Positions 16,945-25,902 of a stretch of 64,000 nucleotides of DNA are shown here, piece by piece (position 1 is the first letter of the stretch; every line of letters begins with the position of its first letter). The stretch is from Pleomorphovibrio marinus (GTDB lineage Bacteria; Bacteroidota; Bacteroidia; Cytophagales; Cyclobacteriaceae), in NCBI RefSeq assembly GCF_003347495.1, contig NZ_QCXY01000005.1:1-64000 (forward strand), written 5' to 3'. A program made the position numbers and the translations under genes. The notes beneath the pieces are model-generated. The model was not told where the DNA came from. It ran no database searches and saw only the letters and a list, made by a program, of their open reading frames with translations.

Positions 16945-17760
16945 ACCTCCTCGCCTGGGTGTAGTATGCCACTACACCCACCTATCGGTAATCATTTTTC
17001 AAAATACAAGACATCAATTGGCCATTTGCAATGGCCTTATCTGGGTGTAGTATGCCACTACACCCACCTATCCGTAATCATTATTCAAAAAACAAGACAT
17101 CAAAAGCCATTTGTAATGGCCAAAAGAGCCCACATTTAAGATACCAGTTCCATCAAAACCCCCCTCGATAGTTCGCCTCATCATTGGATATGCCACATAA
17201 AGGAAAGGGAATTGCAAATTCCCGAGGATAGAAAGGAGTAGTTACAAACTACGCCTAGTTCGCCCCTGGGTGTAGAATGCCACTACACCCACCTATCGGT
17301 AATCTTTGTGCAAAACACAAAACTTCAAAGGCCATTTGTAATGGCCAAAAGTGCACACTTTTAAGAGAACAATTCCATCAAAACTCCCATGATATCAGAA
17401 CCGATAACCTGGGTGTAGTATGCCACTACACCCACCTATCGGTAATCATTATTCAAAAAACAAGACATCAAAAGGCCATTTGTAATGGCCAAAAGTACCC
17501 ACATTTAAGATACCAGTTCCATCAAAACCCCTTAATAATCAGCGTCATCTTTGGATATGCCACATCAAAGAAATGGAATTGCAAATTCCCGAGGATAGAA
17601 AGGCGTAGTTACAAACTACGCCTAGTGCACGGCTGGGTGTAGTATGCCACTACACCCACCTATCGGTAATCTTTGTTCAAAAAACAAGACATCAATTGGC
17701 CATTTGCAATGGCCAAAAGGTACCTAAATTAAGTTTTCCCCTCCAAACCTTCCCGAATGT
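16945..17760. repeat. Family A composite cluster, five hairpin units
   Basis: The diagnostic hairpin (GGGTGTAGT, loop ATGCC, ACTACACCC) falls at 16961, 17047, 17272 (loop AATGCC variant), 17415 and 17639, giving spacings of 86, 225, 143 and 224 bases. The second hairpin GGCCATT/AATGGCC follows each. The two 224-base units carry an extra insert with GGAATT/AATTCC and AGGCGTAGTT/AACTACGCCT stems (the latter perfect at 17601-17623). Linker sequences are related to, but distinct from, the 4-kb array. The cluster lies upstream of the SnoaL-like gene and downstream of the DUF5060 gene. The open frame at 17277-17642 is repeat sequence, not a gene. Confidence 0.88.
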
Positions 17761-17811
17761 CAGGCTCATATAATTTTTAAAACCACAAATGCACTTAGGG
17801 TAAACACAAAA

Positions 17812-19479
17812 CTATTCCTCTTCAATAATTAGCACAGCATCGGTATGCTCCCAAGGACTGATTAATTCTATCCAGTTAAACCAGGTTTTGCTTCCAGCTT
17901 CCTGGTACTCCCCCGTATAAATGTTGAACCAAGTAACCTTAAGTTTTCCACTTTCAGGTTCAGGAAGTACGGCGGCCACCCTTTCGCTTACCGCAGGGAT
18001 AAACATCAAATAGGTGCCTTTCTCATTATATAAGGTATATCCATTGGTAGCGAAATTGTCCTCTCCATGTTTGCTATTGGTGGTGATTTTTGGATAGCTG
18101 GGGGTAAAAGAGTTAAAATCATATTTCGAAAAGAACTCGGACATGTGCTTGTAATAATCAAACCGGGGAGCATCAAAATCATGGGAATCCTCAAAAGGGT
18201 CATAAATGACTATGTTCCAAGCAGCATCTTGCCAATAATAGGACCCATACACGCCGGCAAACACACACTCGTAGGTCCTGACCAAACATGTTTCCGGACT
18301 GGTGTAATTGCCAACAAAAGAACGATAGGGACCTTCCTCATAGCCTCCATGTTCTATGTTAACCACCGGTTTGTCCGCATGAAACCTCCTGCCCCTCATC
18401 ATGAGGGAATACAGATCGGATCTCCAGCTTTGTATGGACACAAAGTCCACCTTTTCTGCATTTCGGGAATTAAATTCATAATCATGTACAGTAAGCAGAC
18501 GTCCAAAACTGTCCCTTTTCCTAATCCTTTCGATGCGTTCAATAATATAGGTGGGGTCTGCCCTGTCGTAATCCAATGCCTCCTTGGACACGTCCCATAT
18601 CACGTTGCTAAAAGCCTGGTACCGGTCAATGATATAATCAAAGTAAAGGTTATCCCCTTGATCATACATTTCCGGCCAGTTAACCAGTTTGTTCCACACA
18701 TAAATCATCAGATGGGCATCTAAGCCTTTGGCCTGCATATGGGTCAACACCTTGTCCCAGTGCTGGAAGAGTTTCAAGTTCAGTCTTTCAAATTCAGGGT
18801 CCTCATTGGTCCCTTCCCAAGCGGTATAATCCGGCTTTCCAAAAAAGTACCTTTCCGGAACATCCTCGGCCACTTTCCAACCCACGTCATACGCATAAAT
18901 GTTGGCCACCACGTGGTTAAAGCCGTTTTCCTTCACATGGCCCAGGATTTGTTCCGTCCGGGGTATCGCCTCGGCATTATCATAATCCAAGGCAAATAGC
19001 CAATCCAGTTCGAAGGCAAGCATAAAATGGGACGTCCCGTCTTCATAGATAAAGGCCTGCGGATTTTCCGGGTCTACGATTACGGCACCGCGCTGATGTT
19101 CTCGGGTATTTGGGGTGATGCTGATTTCACCCTTGTGCCCACTTAGGGAAGAAAGGGAGGAATACGTCTCAAAAGACCATTTCCCTTCCACATTGGAGGA
19201 AAAACGAGTCACCCATTCGTTATCGCCGTCATAAAAACCAGGTACATTTTGCACCTGACCTTTGGGACCGGTATAAACCGCACCAAACACCACCTGAAAG
19301 GGATTAGTGTCCCGGCTTAATTTCCCCTTAAACCGGACATCATTTACCTGCCATTTTTCGACACTATAGCTTGCATTTCTTTTGAATTCAGAACTGTTGA
19401 TTTGAGCGAAAGAAGAATAGGTACAATTCAGCAGCAGAACTCCTAATACTATACCCCTCGCAATGATTGATGAGAACAT
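17812..19479 (-). CDS. Secreted DUF5060/DUF4038-type TIM-barrel glycosidase-like protein
   Basis: About 555 residues with a signal peptide (LGVLLLNCTYSSFAQ). An N-terminal Ig-like DUF5060 domain follows (YSVEKWQVNDVRFKGK... to VEGKWSFETYSS). Then comes a TIM barrel of the DUF4038/apiosidase-like kind (GTSHFMLAFELDWLFALDYDNAEAIPRTEQIL; NIEHGGYEEGPY as a candidate catalytic-Glu strand) and a C-terminal collagen-binding-like beta domain (VTWFNIYTGEYQEAGSKTWF). It probably attacks a plant or algal polysaccharide side chain. I chose the start at 19479, 11 bases after the MFS stop; a frame from 19527 would overlap that gene. Last gene of the GntR cluster. Confidence 0.82.
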   Translation of the reverse strand: MFSSIIARGIVLGVLLLNCTYSSFAQINSSEFKRNASYSVEKWQVNDVRFKGKLSRDTNPFQVVFGAVYTGPKGQVQNVPGFYDGDNEWVTRFSSNVEGKWSFETYSSLSSLSGHKGEISITPNTREHQRGAVIVDPENPQAFIYEDGTSHFMLAFELDWLFALDYDNAEAIPRTEQILGHVKENGFNHVVANIYAYDVGWKVAEDVPERYFFGKPDYTAWEGTNEDPEFERLNLKLFQHWDKVLTHMQAKGLDAHLMIYVWNKLVNWPEMYDQGDNLYFDYIIDRYQAFSNVIWDVSKEALDYDRADPTYIIERIERIRKRDSFGRLLTVHDYEFNSRNAEKVDFVSIQSWRSDLYSLMMRGRRFHADKPVVNIEHGGYEEGPYRSFVGNYTSPETCLVRTYECVFAGVYGSYYWQDAAWNIVIYDPFEDSHDFDAPRFDYYKHMSEFFSKYDFNSFTPSYPKITTNSKHGEDNFATNGYTLYNEKGTYLMFIPAVSERVAAVLPEPESGKLKVTWFNIYTGEYQEAGSKTWFNWIELISPWEHTDAVLIIEEE

Positions 19480-19489
19480 TCTTGTCGGA

Positions 19490-20785
19490 TTAAGTGGTAG
19501 ATTTAGTTTCAAAGGAAATAGGAACATCCGGTTTCATTTTAAGCCAAATAAAAATGGCCAATATGTTCAATACGGCACCCAGAATAAAAAAAGGAGTCAC
19601 CGACCCCGTCCATTCCCTCAAATAGGGAAATGCAAGGGCGGTGAGAAAAGAGCCAATATTTCCTGCCATATTCATGGTACCAGAAACGGCACCGGAATGA
19701 GCTTTTCCAATATCCACACAAAAAGTCCAGGAAGGGCTAAGGGTCATGTCGGCTCCGAAAACCGCCATGGACAAAAAGGAAATTGCGATGACAACATCCT
19801 GTGCAAATAGGCTAATGATAAGTCCCGCCGCTGCAAGGCCAAATCCCAATATTGCCGGCAGTATTCTGGACCATCTGAAGTATCCCCTTCTGTAGATGGC
19901 ATCCACCATCCATCCTGAAACCATGTTCCCAAACCCTCCGGCTATCAAGGGCAAGGAGGAATAAAACCCTGCTTCTACAGCGGCCAGATTATATTGTTCC
20001 TGCAAATGTGGGAACAACCAGGTCAGGCAGAAAAAGAAGGTGAAATTGCTTGCAAAATATTGCCCCATGGCCAGCCACATGTTTTTGGAGTGCAGCATGG
20101 AATGTAAGGCTACTTTGGATCCGGCCTTTTTTTCTTCCTTTACTTCCCCCCTGGCCTTCAGAATTTCCTCCTTTTCATAGGCAGACACGTAGGGATGGTC
20201 TTCTGGTTTGTCCCGGAAAAGAAGGTACCATGCCGTAGCCCATAGGATACCCACCAATCCAAGAATGAAAAAAGTGGCCCTCCAACCCACCAAATCCAGA
20301 ATAAAGGCAATAAGGGGTAATGAAAATGCGGCACCAAATCTTCCACCAGAGAAGTTTATTCCATTTACCACTCCCCTTTCCCTGATGGGTATCCAGAGAT
20401 ATACCCCCTTGGCAATACCCGGATAGGCTCCAGCCTCCCCCACTCCGAATAAGAACCGGACTATTATCAGGGAAAAATACTGGGTAACCGCACCAGTAAG
20501 CGCGGTAAAGATGGACCATAGACTTACGACAGCGGTGAGTATCTTTCTTGGGCCGAAGCGGTCGGCCAGCATGCCAAAGGGAGTTTGAAAAAGGGCATAT
20601 CCCAGAGCGAAAACCGACAGTGCCCACCCAAATTGCTTGTCACTGAGCCCCAAGCTCTCGGTCATAGGGCCTTTGGCAACCGAAATTCCTATCCTATCCA
20701 CATACATCAGAAGGGCCAGCAAAAAGGTACCCAAAACCATAAAGTATCTACTGGGTATTAGGGGCTTGGGTCTATGTTGTTTCAT
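19490..20785 (-). CDS. MFS transporter, sugar-acid (ACS) family
   Basis: 431 residues with about 12 membrane helices. It shows the ACS-family look of hexuronate/galactonate/glucarate transporters: YVDRIGISVAKGPMTESLGLSDKQFGWALSVFALGYALFQ at the start, GMLADRFGPRK as the loop 2-3 motif and RFLFGVGEAGAYPGIAKGVYLWIP in the fourth and fifth helices. It should import an acidic sugar by proton symport. It sits between the GntR regulator and the DUF5060 glycosidase and is probably part of the same pathway. A family B element (20797-20915) runs almost to its start codon. Confidence 0.9.
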   Translation of the reverse strand: MKQHRPKPLIPSRYFMVLGTFLLALLMYVDRIGISVAKGPMTESLGLSDKQFGWALSVFALGYALFQTPFGMLADRFGPRKILTAVVSLWSIFTALTGAVTQYFSLIIVRFLFGVGEAGAYPGIAKGVYLWIPIRERGVVNGINFSGGRFGAAFSLPLIAFILDLVGWRATFFILGLVGILWATAWYLLFRDKPEDHPYVSAYEKEEILKARGEVKEEKKAGSKVALHSMLHSKNMWLAMGQYFASNFTFFFCLTWLFPHLQEQYNLAAVEAGFYSSLPLIAGGFGNMVSGWMVDAIYRRGYFRWSRILPAILGFGLAAAGLIISLFAQDVVIAISFLSMAVFGADMTLSPSWTFCVDIGKAHSGAVSGTMNMAGNIGSFLTALAFPYLREWTGSVTPFFILGAVLNILAIFIWLKMKPDVPISFETKSTT

Positions 20786-20796
20786 ATCATCATGAT

Positions 20797-20915
20797 TTTT
20801 TATTAAAGGCCATATAGCCTGCCCCAGCCCGCCCCGAACTCGCTTCGGGGGAATCTCGCAAACTTAATAATCCCCCCGATTGTCGCTCGCGTCATGCCTG
20901 CCTGTGGTCAGAAAT
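20797..20915 (-). repeat. Family B element in the leader of the MFS gene
   Basis: Read towards the MFS start (minus strand), the end of the element is ATATGGCCTTTAA, then an A-rich run, then the ATG at 20785. This is the same junction as at 61.6 kb and close to that at 56.9 kb. The body carries GAATCTCGC, a TAATAATCCCCCC segment and CATGCCTGCCTG as in other copies, but is diverged and appears mosaic, with an added CCCGAACTCGCTTCGGGG hairpin. Confidence 0.65.
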
Positions 20916-20936
20916 GGTGTCATAGCCTAATCACCT

Positions 20937-21593
20937 CTAATTGGAGGAAATCAACTTTTCCTTGTTTTTGATTTTTTCTTCTATCACTTTTCTGGAATGC
21001 ATCAGGTGCCTTTTCATCGCTTGTTCCGCGGCATCTGGATTTTTGTCTAAAATGGCATCTATGATTTCCAAATGGTCTTGTAAAGTCAATTCGGGAGGAC
21101 GAATCAGCCCTATTCTTTCAATGTAAGTAATAAGATTGCCCTGCTGAAACAGTTTCCATAAATAGGTGTTCCCACAGTTCTCCACGATGAAATTATGGAA
21201 CTGGGTATCCGTGCTTTTGTATTTTTTCTGAACGCCTTTGCTCTCTTCCAAAAACCCTTCGGCAAAACCCTTTAGCTTTTGCTTTTCCTTTGCACCCAAG
21301 TTTTTGGCCAACAGCCAAGCGGCCACAGATTCCAGTGCGATACGGCAATCAAAAATTTCCAGAATTTCGGAATCCTCCATGTCCCTTACCTGGTAGCCGG
21401 ATTTGGACTTGGGTTCTATCAGGTTTTCAGCCTCCAGCATTTGGAGCGCTACCCTAAGTGGTGTCCTGCTTATTCCCATCTTGGCAGCAAGCTTTTCCTG
21501 CACAATTTTTTGTCCGGGTTCCAGGCTACCGTTCAATATCATTTTCTTTATCTCCCTGTAGGCTTGCAAGCCCAATTCATCGTTTTTTAGCAT
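20937..21593 (-). CDS. GntR-family regulator, FadR/FCD type
   Basis: 218 residues. An N-terminal winged helix (LGLQAYREIKKMILNGSLEPGQKIVQEKLAAKMGISRTPLRVALQMLEAENLI) is followed by an all-helical FCD effector domain (residues about 80-205) with metal-ligand-type residues in D..FH.FIVENCGN and HLEIIDAILDKNPDAAEQAMKRHLMHS. FCD regulators usually sense sugar acids or carboxylates, fitting the flanking genes. A perfect palindrome lies 33-49 bases before its start (21626-21642), and the same core recurs at 25831 and 61457. Predicted repressor of the cluster and of itself, relieved by a pathway intermediate. Confidence 0.9.
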   Translation of the reverse strand: MLKNDELGLQAYREIKKMILNGSLEPGQKIVQEKLAAKMGISRTPLRVALQMLEAENLIEPKSKSGYQVRDMEDSEILEIFDCRIALESVAAWLLAKNLGAKEKQKLKGFAEGFLEESKGVQKKYKSTDTQFHNFIVENCGNTYLWKLFQQGNLITYIERIGLIRPPELTLQDHLEIIDAILDKNPDAAEQAMKRHLMHSRKVIEEKIKNKEKLISSN

Positions 21594-21625
21594 GGTAAAA
21601 AGTTTAAGTTACTATAAATTCACCC

Positions 21626-21642
21626 ATGTATACAGTATACAT
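21626..21642. promoter_or_regulatory. GntR operator 1 (autoregulatory)
   Basis: ATGTATAC, A, GTATACAT: a perfect 8+1+8 palindrome, 33 bases before the GntR start. A TATATTTC -7-like box lies just upstream on the minus strand, so a bound protein would cover the transcription start. The same core (TGTATACNGTATACA) occurs at 25831-25845 and 61457-61471. Confidence 0.75.
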
Positions 21643-21684
21643 TTTGAAATATAAACATTTTTACATTCAACCTACCATTTTCTT

Positions 21685-22728
21685 TTAATTAAACACTTTT
21701 TCGAGAGCGATTTTTTTGCCTTCTTTTTGGGAGCGATAAATGGCTTCCACCACCTGAAGGGTTTTAAGGTAGTCCTCCATACAGGTTTCAAACTCTTCTC
21801 CGGAAATCAGGTTATTGGCAAAATGATTCAGACAAGCAAACACGGAATCCCCAGATACACCCTCCAAACTCGGTTCGAAAGGGTGTTTATAAGGCGCCTT
21901 ACCTAGGGGTTTAATCCACAAGTACCCTTCGTTGTCCAATTGTACACTGCCAGCATCCCCCTCTATGAGCATTTGTCCAAAGGTAAATCTCGGGTTATTG
22001 TGGTAAGGTTCATTATACCGACTTGCATCGAATAGCCCTGTGGCACCGGAGGCAAAATTGAACAATATCAAGCCACTGTCTTCCCCCTTTATTCCCTGGT
22101 TTAGGGTCCGCAATTGGGCATATACTTCCTCGATTTCCCCTTCCAGATACCTAAAGGTGTCCACAAAGTGAACCCCAGTCTCATGAACCAAAAGCCTGGG
22201 CATCTCCCTAAAATAAGGCTGTCTGTCCTTATAGGCATTTTCACCCCAGCCATCGCCGGTACGCATGCGAAAAGCAAGGTGGAATATTTTTTCACCAAGC
22301 ACCCCTTGCTCCTTCAGGGCCCTCAATTCCCTGTACCAAGGCTGAAAACGCCAGTTTTCGTGAACCATAAAGCGGACATTGGGATGGTTTTCAAGTAAAG
22401 AAACTATTTCCTGAACTTCCTCAAAGGTGTCCGCAAGCGGTTTTTGGCACATCACAGGAATACCCAGTTCCAAAGCCTGTGCAATCAGGGAATAATGGGA
22501 TTTGGGGGGGGTTACAATATCCACGAAATCGGGTTGTTCTTTGGAAAACATTTGTATAGCATCCGTATAGACCCTGGGAATACCATAGATTTGGGCTATT
22601 TTCTTTGCCTTGGCAGGTTCTTGATCGCATATGGCCACAATGCTGGCCAAATCACTGCGTTGCCAGGCCTCGGCATGAAACTGGCTAAAATAGCCTGCCC
22701 CCACCATCACTCCTTTCAAAGTGCTCAT
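21685..22728 (-). CDS. Cytoplasmic Gfo/Idh/MocA-family oxidoreductase
   Basis: 347 residues. An N-terminal Rossmann fold (VMVGAGYFSQFHAEAWQRSDLASIVAICD) is followed by the EKP-type motif in the form CQKPLADTFEEV and a C-terminal alpha/beta domain with HFVDTFRYLEGEI (conserved Asp/His helix). No signal peptide, so it is cytoplasmic. It likely oxidises a hydroxyl of a sugar or sugar acid with NAD(P). Its ATG overlaps the stop of the kinase gene by four bases (ATGA). Fourth gene of the operon that starts at 25810, directly before the GntR gene. Confidence 0.9.
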   Translation of the reverse strand: MSTLKGVMVGAGYFSQFHAEAWQRSDLASIVAICDQEPAKAKKIAQIYGIPRVYTDAIQMFSKEQPDFVDIVTPPKSHYSLIAQALELGIPVMCQKPLADTFEEVQEIVSLLENHPNVRFMVHENWRFQPWYRELRALKEQGVLGEKIFHLAFRMRTGDGWGENAYKDRQPYFREMPRLLVHETGVHFVDTFRYLEGEIEEVYAQLRTLNQGIKGEDSGLILFNFASGATGLFDASRYNEPYHNNPRFTFGQMLIEGDAGSVQLDNEGYLWIKPLGKAPYKHPFEPSLEGVSGDSVFACLNHFANNLISGEEFETCMEDYLKTLQVVEAIYRSQKEGKKIALEKVFN

Positions 22729-24110
22729 AGGCTGGTTCGGGTTTGATTGAAATGGTGATAGACTGTATACAAGCCCTTGTCATCTCCCACGTTGCCGGGG
22801 AAAACCACATAAGGAGTAGAGGGAAATTTGTTTTCGGTGCCAAGTTCCCACACCGGAACACCTGCCAGTACCTGCCCCACTACCATTCCTCTTTTCATCT
22901 TTAGGCTTTTTACTGCCAAGTCATTGGAAGTGATTCCTCCCTTACCGATAATAAAGGAGGGCTGTACGGAAAGCCTTTCCACGAGTGTCACCAAAAAATC
23001 ATTGACCTTTTCCCCTATGGCTAGGCTTTCATCCGAGGTCGAGCCGCTAACCAGCTCCCGGCTTGTATAGACCACAGGGGTAATACCCTGATTGATTTTG
23101 GATTCCAGCTGATCAACAAAACTGTCAATTTCATTGATCAATGGGTTGGCATCATGTATTATACGTTCTACCGAAAGGGGAACCGCAAATAGTCCTTCTG
23201 CCTTCAACAATTCCTCCAGTTGACGGGTGGACTTTGGCACATAGGACCCTACCACCACTAGCCCTCCATGAGAGGGGTTTGGAAGGGTTTCAGGAACCCA
23301 TGGCTTTGGACCAATACCACCAAAGGCACATACAAAAGAAGCCCCTGTCCTAAAGGCAAATCGCTTTCCCTCTATCAAAACTTTGTGTAAGGCCAACACA
23401 AATGCTTCCATGTCGGTATAGTTGGCTGCATTAAGTACCAATACTTCCCCTGGCTTTAACTGCTTTAAGACATTAGCTATCAGCTCCTGTCCGGAGGCGA
23501 TTTGACTAAGAGAAAGGCTTTTTACTTCCGACGCTTTCACCTTGCCCTTGGTTTTCTCCTCTGTCCACATCTTCAAGTTGGAATGGGAGTAGCCAAAACT
23601 TTTGTCCTTGGCAAAAGGCGTCTCCGCAACCGGAATCCGGGTATCCTCCTCCAAAATATAATGTGTGTCATCCATTGTGACCCTACCCCCTTCAAAAAAT
23701 GCAGGTGTAAGGATAATTGGCAAATCCGATTGTCCGGCACCTTCGGTAAGGGCGTATACTTCCTCCGGAAAATGCCCTCTTAAGGTGGAATCACTCCTGC
23801 TCACGGTCAAAAACTTCCTGCCTATTTGCTCTGAGGCTTTTTTGATGTTCTGCCCGATTTCCCTTGCTCTGGCCATGGCCTTTGTTTGTGTTAGGCTCCT
23901 GGTGTTGGCCAAAACAAAAAGCAGAGGCGTTCCTACTTTGAACTCGTCTAAAAAGGCTTGTTCTGACCAGTGGCCCAGCACTGGCACATCATGGACCGTT
24001 TGAGTTCCGGTGGGGTCATCATCTACCACCACCAAGGTGCAGTCCAGTCGCTTAAAAAGAGCGGCGATTTCGGCCGTATGTGGCCTTTCCAATAAACGTG
24101 CCTTATCCAT
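22725..24110 (-). CDS. Four-carbon acid sugar kinase family protein (DUF1537/OtnK type)
   Basis: About 461 residues with both OtnK domains. The N-terminal substrate domain has CTLVVVDDDPTGTQTVHDVPV and KFLTVSRSDSTLRGHFPEE; the C-terminal nucleotide-binding domain has FIIGKGGITSNDLAVKSL and VFPGNVGDDKGL. The family phosphorylates C4 acids such as D-threonate, L-threonate, erythronate or their keto forms. I chose the ATG at 24110, two bases after the upstream stop; the frame reaches a TTG at 24116. The partner dehydrogenase here is tartrate-dehydrogenase-like rather than PdxA2 or LtnD, so the substrate may differ from known threonate pathways. Confidence 0.88.
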   Translation of the reverse strand: MDKARLLERPHTAEIAALFKRLDCTLVVVDDDPTGTQTVHDVPVLGHWSEQAFLDEFKVGTPLLFVLANTRSLTQTKAMARAREIGQNIKKASEQIGRKFLTVSRSDSTLRGHFPEEVYALTEGAGQSDLPIILTPAFFEGGRVTMDDTHYILEEDTRIPVAETPFAKDKSFGYSHSNLKMWTEEKTKGKVKASEVKSLSLSQIASGQELIANVLKQLKPGEVLVLNAANYTDMEAFVLALHKVLIEGKRFAFRTGASFVCAFGGIGPKPWVPETLPNPSHGGLVVVGSYVPKSTRQLEELLKAEGLFAVPLSVERIIHDANPLINEIDSFVDQLESKINQGITPVVYTSRELVSGSTSDESLAIGEKVNDFLVTLVERLSVQPSFIIGKGGITSNDLAVKSLKMKRGMVVGQVLAGVPVWELGTENKFPSTPYVVFPGNVGDDKGLYTVYHHFNQTRTSL

Positions 24111-24112
24111 TT

Positions 24113-24754
24113 TCAAGGATTAATAGTTCTGGCGATAACCCTTGCTGGAGCACCATCGCCATCTTTTAATTTTAGGGGCATCACAATAACTTCCACCTTT
24201 GGAGTAGTCAGGGCAGCAGTGTTGCAAACCCCTTCTACGATAAAAACCTTTCCTCCAAATAATACCCTGTGAATACGGGTCACTTCCTCTAAATTGTTTA
24301 CATCAGCCACCGAAGGAGCTTCCACCAACAACATTTTTACCTGGCGTTCCACACACCATTTGGCCAATTCTTCGCTGATGCGGGGGAGTTCATCCCTGAA
24401 TTTTTTAGGGTTCGAAATAGCTAATTTACTCCATCCAGATTTAAGGAGCAAACCCTCCCCTTCCCTAAATTGTTCAGCTATTCCACCCAGATGGGACAAG
24501 GTGATCAGCTCCTTTTCTTTTATGTCTTCGATATTGACCACCCAACATTCGCCAATAAGCTTATCCAAAGGCATTTCATCTATAGAAGGACCAGGCATGC
24601 CAAAATGAACAGGGGCATCTGCATGGGTTCCTGCATGGGTATATAGTTCTACCGTCCTCGCATTCCAGCCATCTTTTTCTAACGTCTTGGCAGCCCTAAT
24701 AGCAATGCCGGGCATTTCAGAAGATACAGTTTGGGTAAGGTCTATCCATTCCAT
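24113..24754 (-). CDS. Cyclase-family protein (kynurenine-formamidase-like fold)
   Basis: 213 residues of the metal-dependent cyclase family (PF04199). The signature HAGTHADAPVHFG gives the conserved His/Asp metal ligands near residues 38-50, and the ends include VVNIEDIKEKELITL, LLVEAPSVADVNN and VMPLKLKDGDGAPARVIA. Members hydrolyse amides or lactone-like bonds (kynurenine formamidase) or are of unknown role. In a sugar-acid operon a lactonase or amide-hydrolase function is a reasonable guess, not shown. It lies three bases after the dehydrogenase gene and two before the kinase. Confidence 0.87.
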   Translation of the reverse strand: MEWIDLTQTVSSEMPGIAIRAAKTLEKDGWNARTVELYTHAGTHADAPVHFGMPGPSIDEMPLDKLIGECWVVNIEDIKEKELITLSHLGGIAEQFREGEGLLLKSGWSKLAISNPKKFRDELPRISEELAKWCVERQVKMLLVEAPSVADVNNLEEVTRIHRVLFGGKVFIVEGVCNTAALTTPKVEVIVMPLKLKDGDGAPARVIARTINP

Positions 24755-24757
24755 AGG

Positions 24758-25810
24758 TTAAAGGGATTCTACTACTCTTTGGGCAAACTCATCTGTCTTC
24801 GCCTTTCCTCCCAAATCTACTGTTTTTAGCCCGGTTTCAAATACTCTTTCTACTGCCTTCACAATATTTTCCGCAGCGGCTTTTTGGCCCAAATGCTCCA
24901 GCAACAGGGCTCCAGACCAGATGGTACCCACAGGATTGGCAATGTTCCTTCCTGCTATGTCCGGAGCAGAACCGTGTATGGGCTCAAACATAGAAGGAAA
25001 ATCCTTTTCAGGGTTGATATTCCCACTCCCACCTAAACCAAGGCTACCCATAATTCCACCTCCAAGGTCACTCAGGATGTCCCCAAATAGGTTGGTGGTA
25101 AGAATCACGTCAAAGTACTCGGGGTGCAACACAAAGTTCGCACTGCAATTGTCAATGTACATTTTCACGTATTCTACGTCCGGATAGGATGCCGACACCT
25201 CCTCAATGACGGCATCCCAATACTTAAGGGAGTGGATAAGGGTATTTGACTTGGTTACATTGGTTACTTTTTTCCTCCTCTTCTGCGCCAGTTTGAAAGA
25301 ATAATGGGCGATACGCTCTATGCCTTTGCGGGTAAAGATACTGGTATCCATGGCCAATCCCTCAGGACTTTCTGGACGAAACATTGCTCCTGATTGCACA
25401 AACTCCCCTTCGTTGTTTTCCCTAATGACCACGAAATCAATATCTGCTACCCCCTTGTTTCGCAAGGGGCTTTCCAAGCCTTTAAAAAGCTTAACAGGTC
25501 GGTAATTCACATACTGCTGAAAGGCTGTTCTCACCCTGAAAGTATACAACTTAGCCGGGAGGGTGTCATCCACGCTGGGAAGGCCCACTGCGCCGAAATA
25601 AACTGCATCATGTTTTTTCAGTGTTTCCAAACCGTCTTCAGGCATGAATGCACCTTCTTTTTCATACCTTCCTGCACCCCACTCAAAAAAGTCATAGCTT
25701 ATCCCAAATCCATGCTTTGAAGATACTGCTTCCAGCACATTTAAGGCTGCTGGAATTATTTCATGCCCTATTCCATCGCCAGGTACTACGGCCAATTTGT
25801 AATTTTCCAT
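24758..25810 (-). CDS. Tartrate/D-malate-type beta-decarboxylating dehydrogenase
   Basis: 350 residues of the isocitrate/isopropylmalate dehydrogenase family, tartrate dehydrogenase (TtuC/DmlA) branch. It has VPGDGIGHEIIPAALNVLE, the substrate-binding RENNEGEF loop, KSNTLIHS, the metal-binding DVILTTNLFGDILSDLGGGIMGSLGLGGSGNI and the cofactor loop EPIHGSAPDIAGRNIANPVG. It oxidises a 2-hydroxy dicarboxylate or related acid with NAD, often with decarboxylation. First gene of the operon 25810-21685. A GntR-type operator lies 21 bases upstream of the start. Confidence 0.9.
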   Translation of the reverse strand: MENYKLAVVPGDGIGHEIIPAALNVLEAVSSKHGFGISYDFFEWGAGRYEKEGAFMPEDGLETLKKHDAVYFGAVGLPSVDDTLPAKLYTFRVRTAFQQYVNYRPVKLFKGLESPLRNKGVADIDFVVIRENNEGEFVQSGAMFRPESPEGLAMDTSIFTRKGIERIAHYSFKLAQKRRKKVTNVTKSNTLIHSLKYWDAVIEEVSASYPDVEYVKMYIDNCSANFVLHPEYFDVILTTNLFGDILSDLGGGIMGSLGLGGSGNINPEKDFPSMFEPIHGSAPDIAGRNIANPVGTIWSGALLLEHLGQKAAAENIVKAVERVFETGLKTVDLGGKAKTDEFAQRVVESL

Positions 25811-25830
25811 TAGTTAAGTTAATTTTAATC

Positions 25831-25845
25831 TGTATACGGTATACA
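25831..25845. promoter_or_regulatory. GntR operator 2 (catabolic operon)
   Basis: TGTATACGGTATACA, a 7+1+7 palindrome, 21 bases before the start of the tartrate-dehydrogenase-like gene. On the minus strand it is immediately preceded by AATTATTG, a degenerate -7-like box. The position fits repression of the whole operon by the linked GntR protein. Confidence 0.78.
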
Positions 25846-25902
25846 ATAATTAAAAATTATATCCACAATTGAAAGGATTCTGCCCGTTTTTTTTTCTAAA
25901 CC

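Noticed and set aside
17277-17642. 121-residue open frame on the plus strand
   Set aside because: It runs through three family A units and encodes repeated, cysteine-containing low-quality sequence; an artefact of the repeat.
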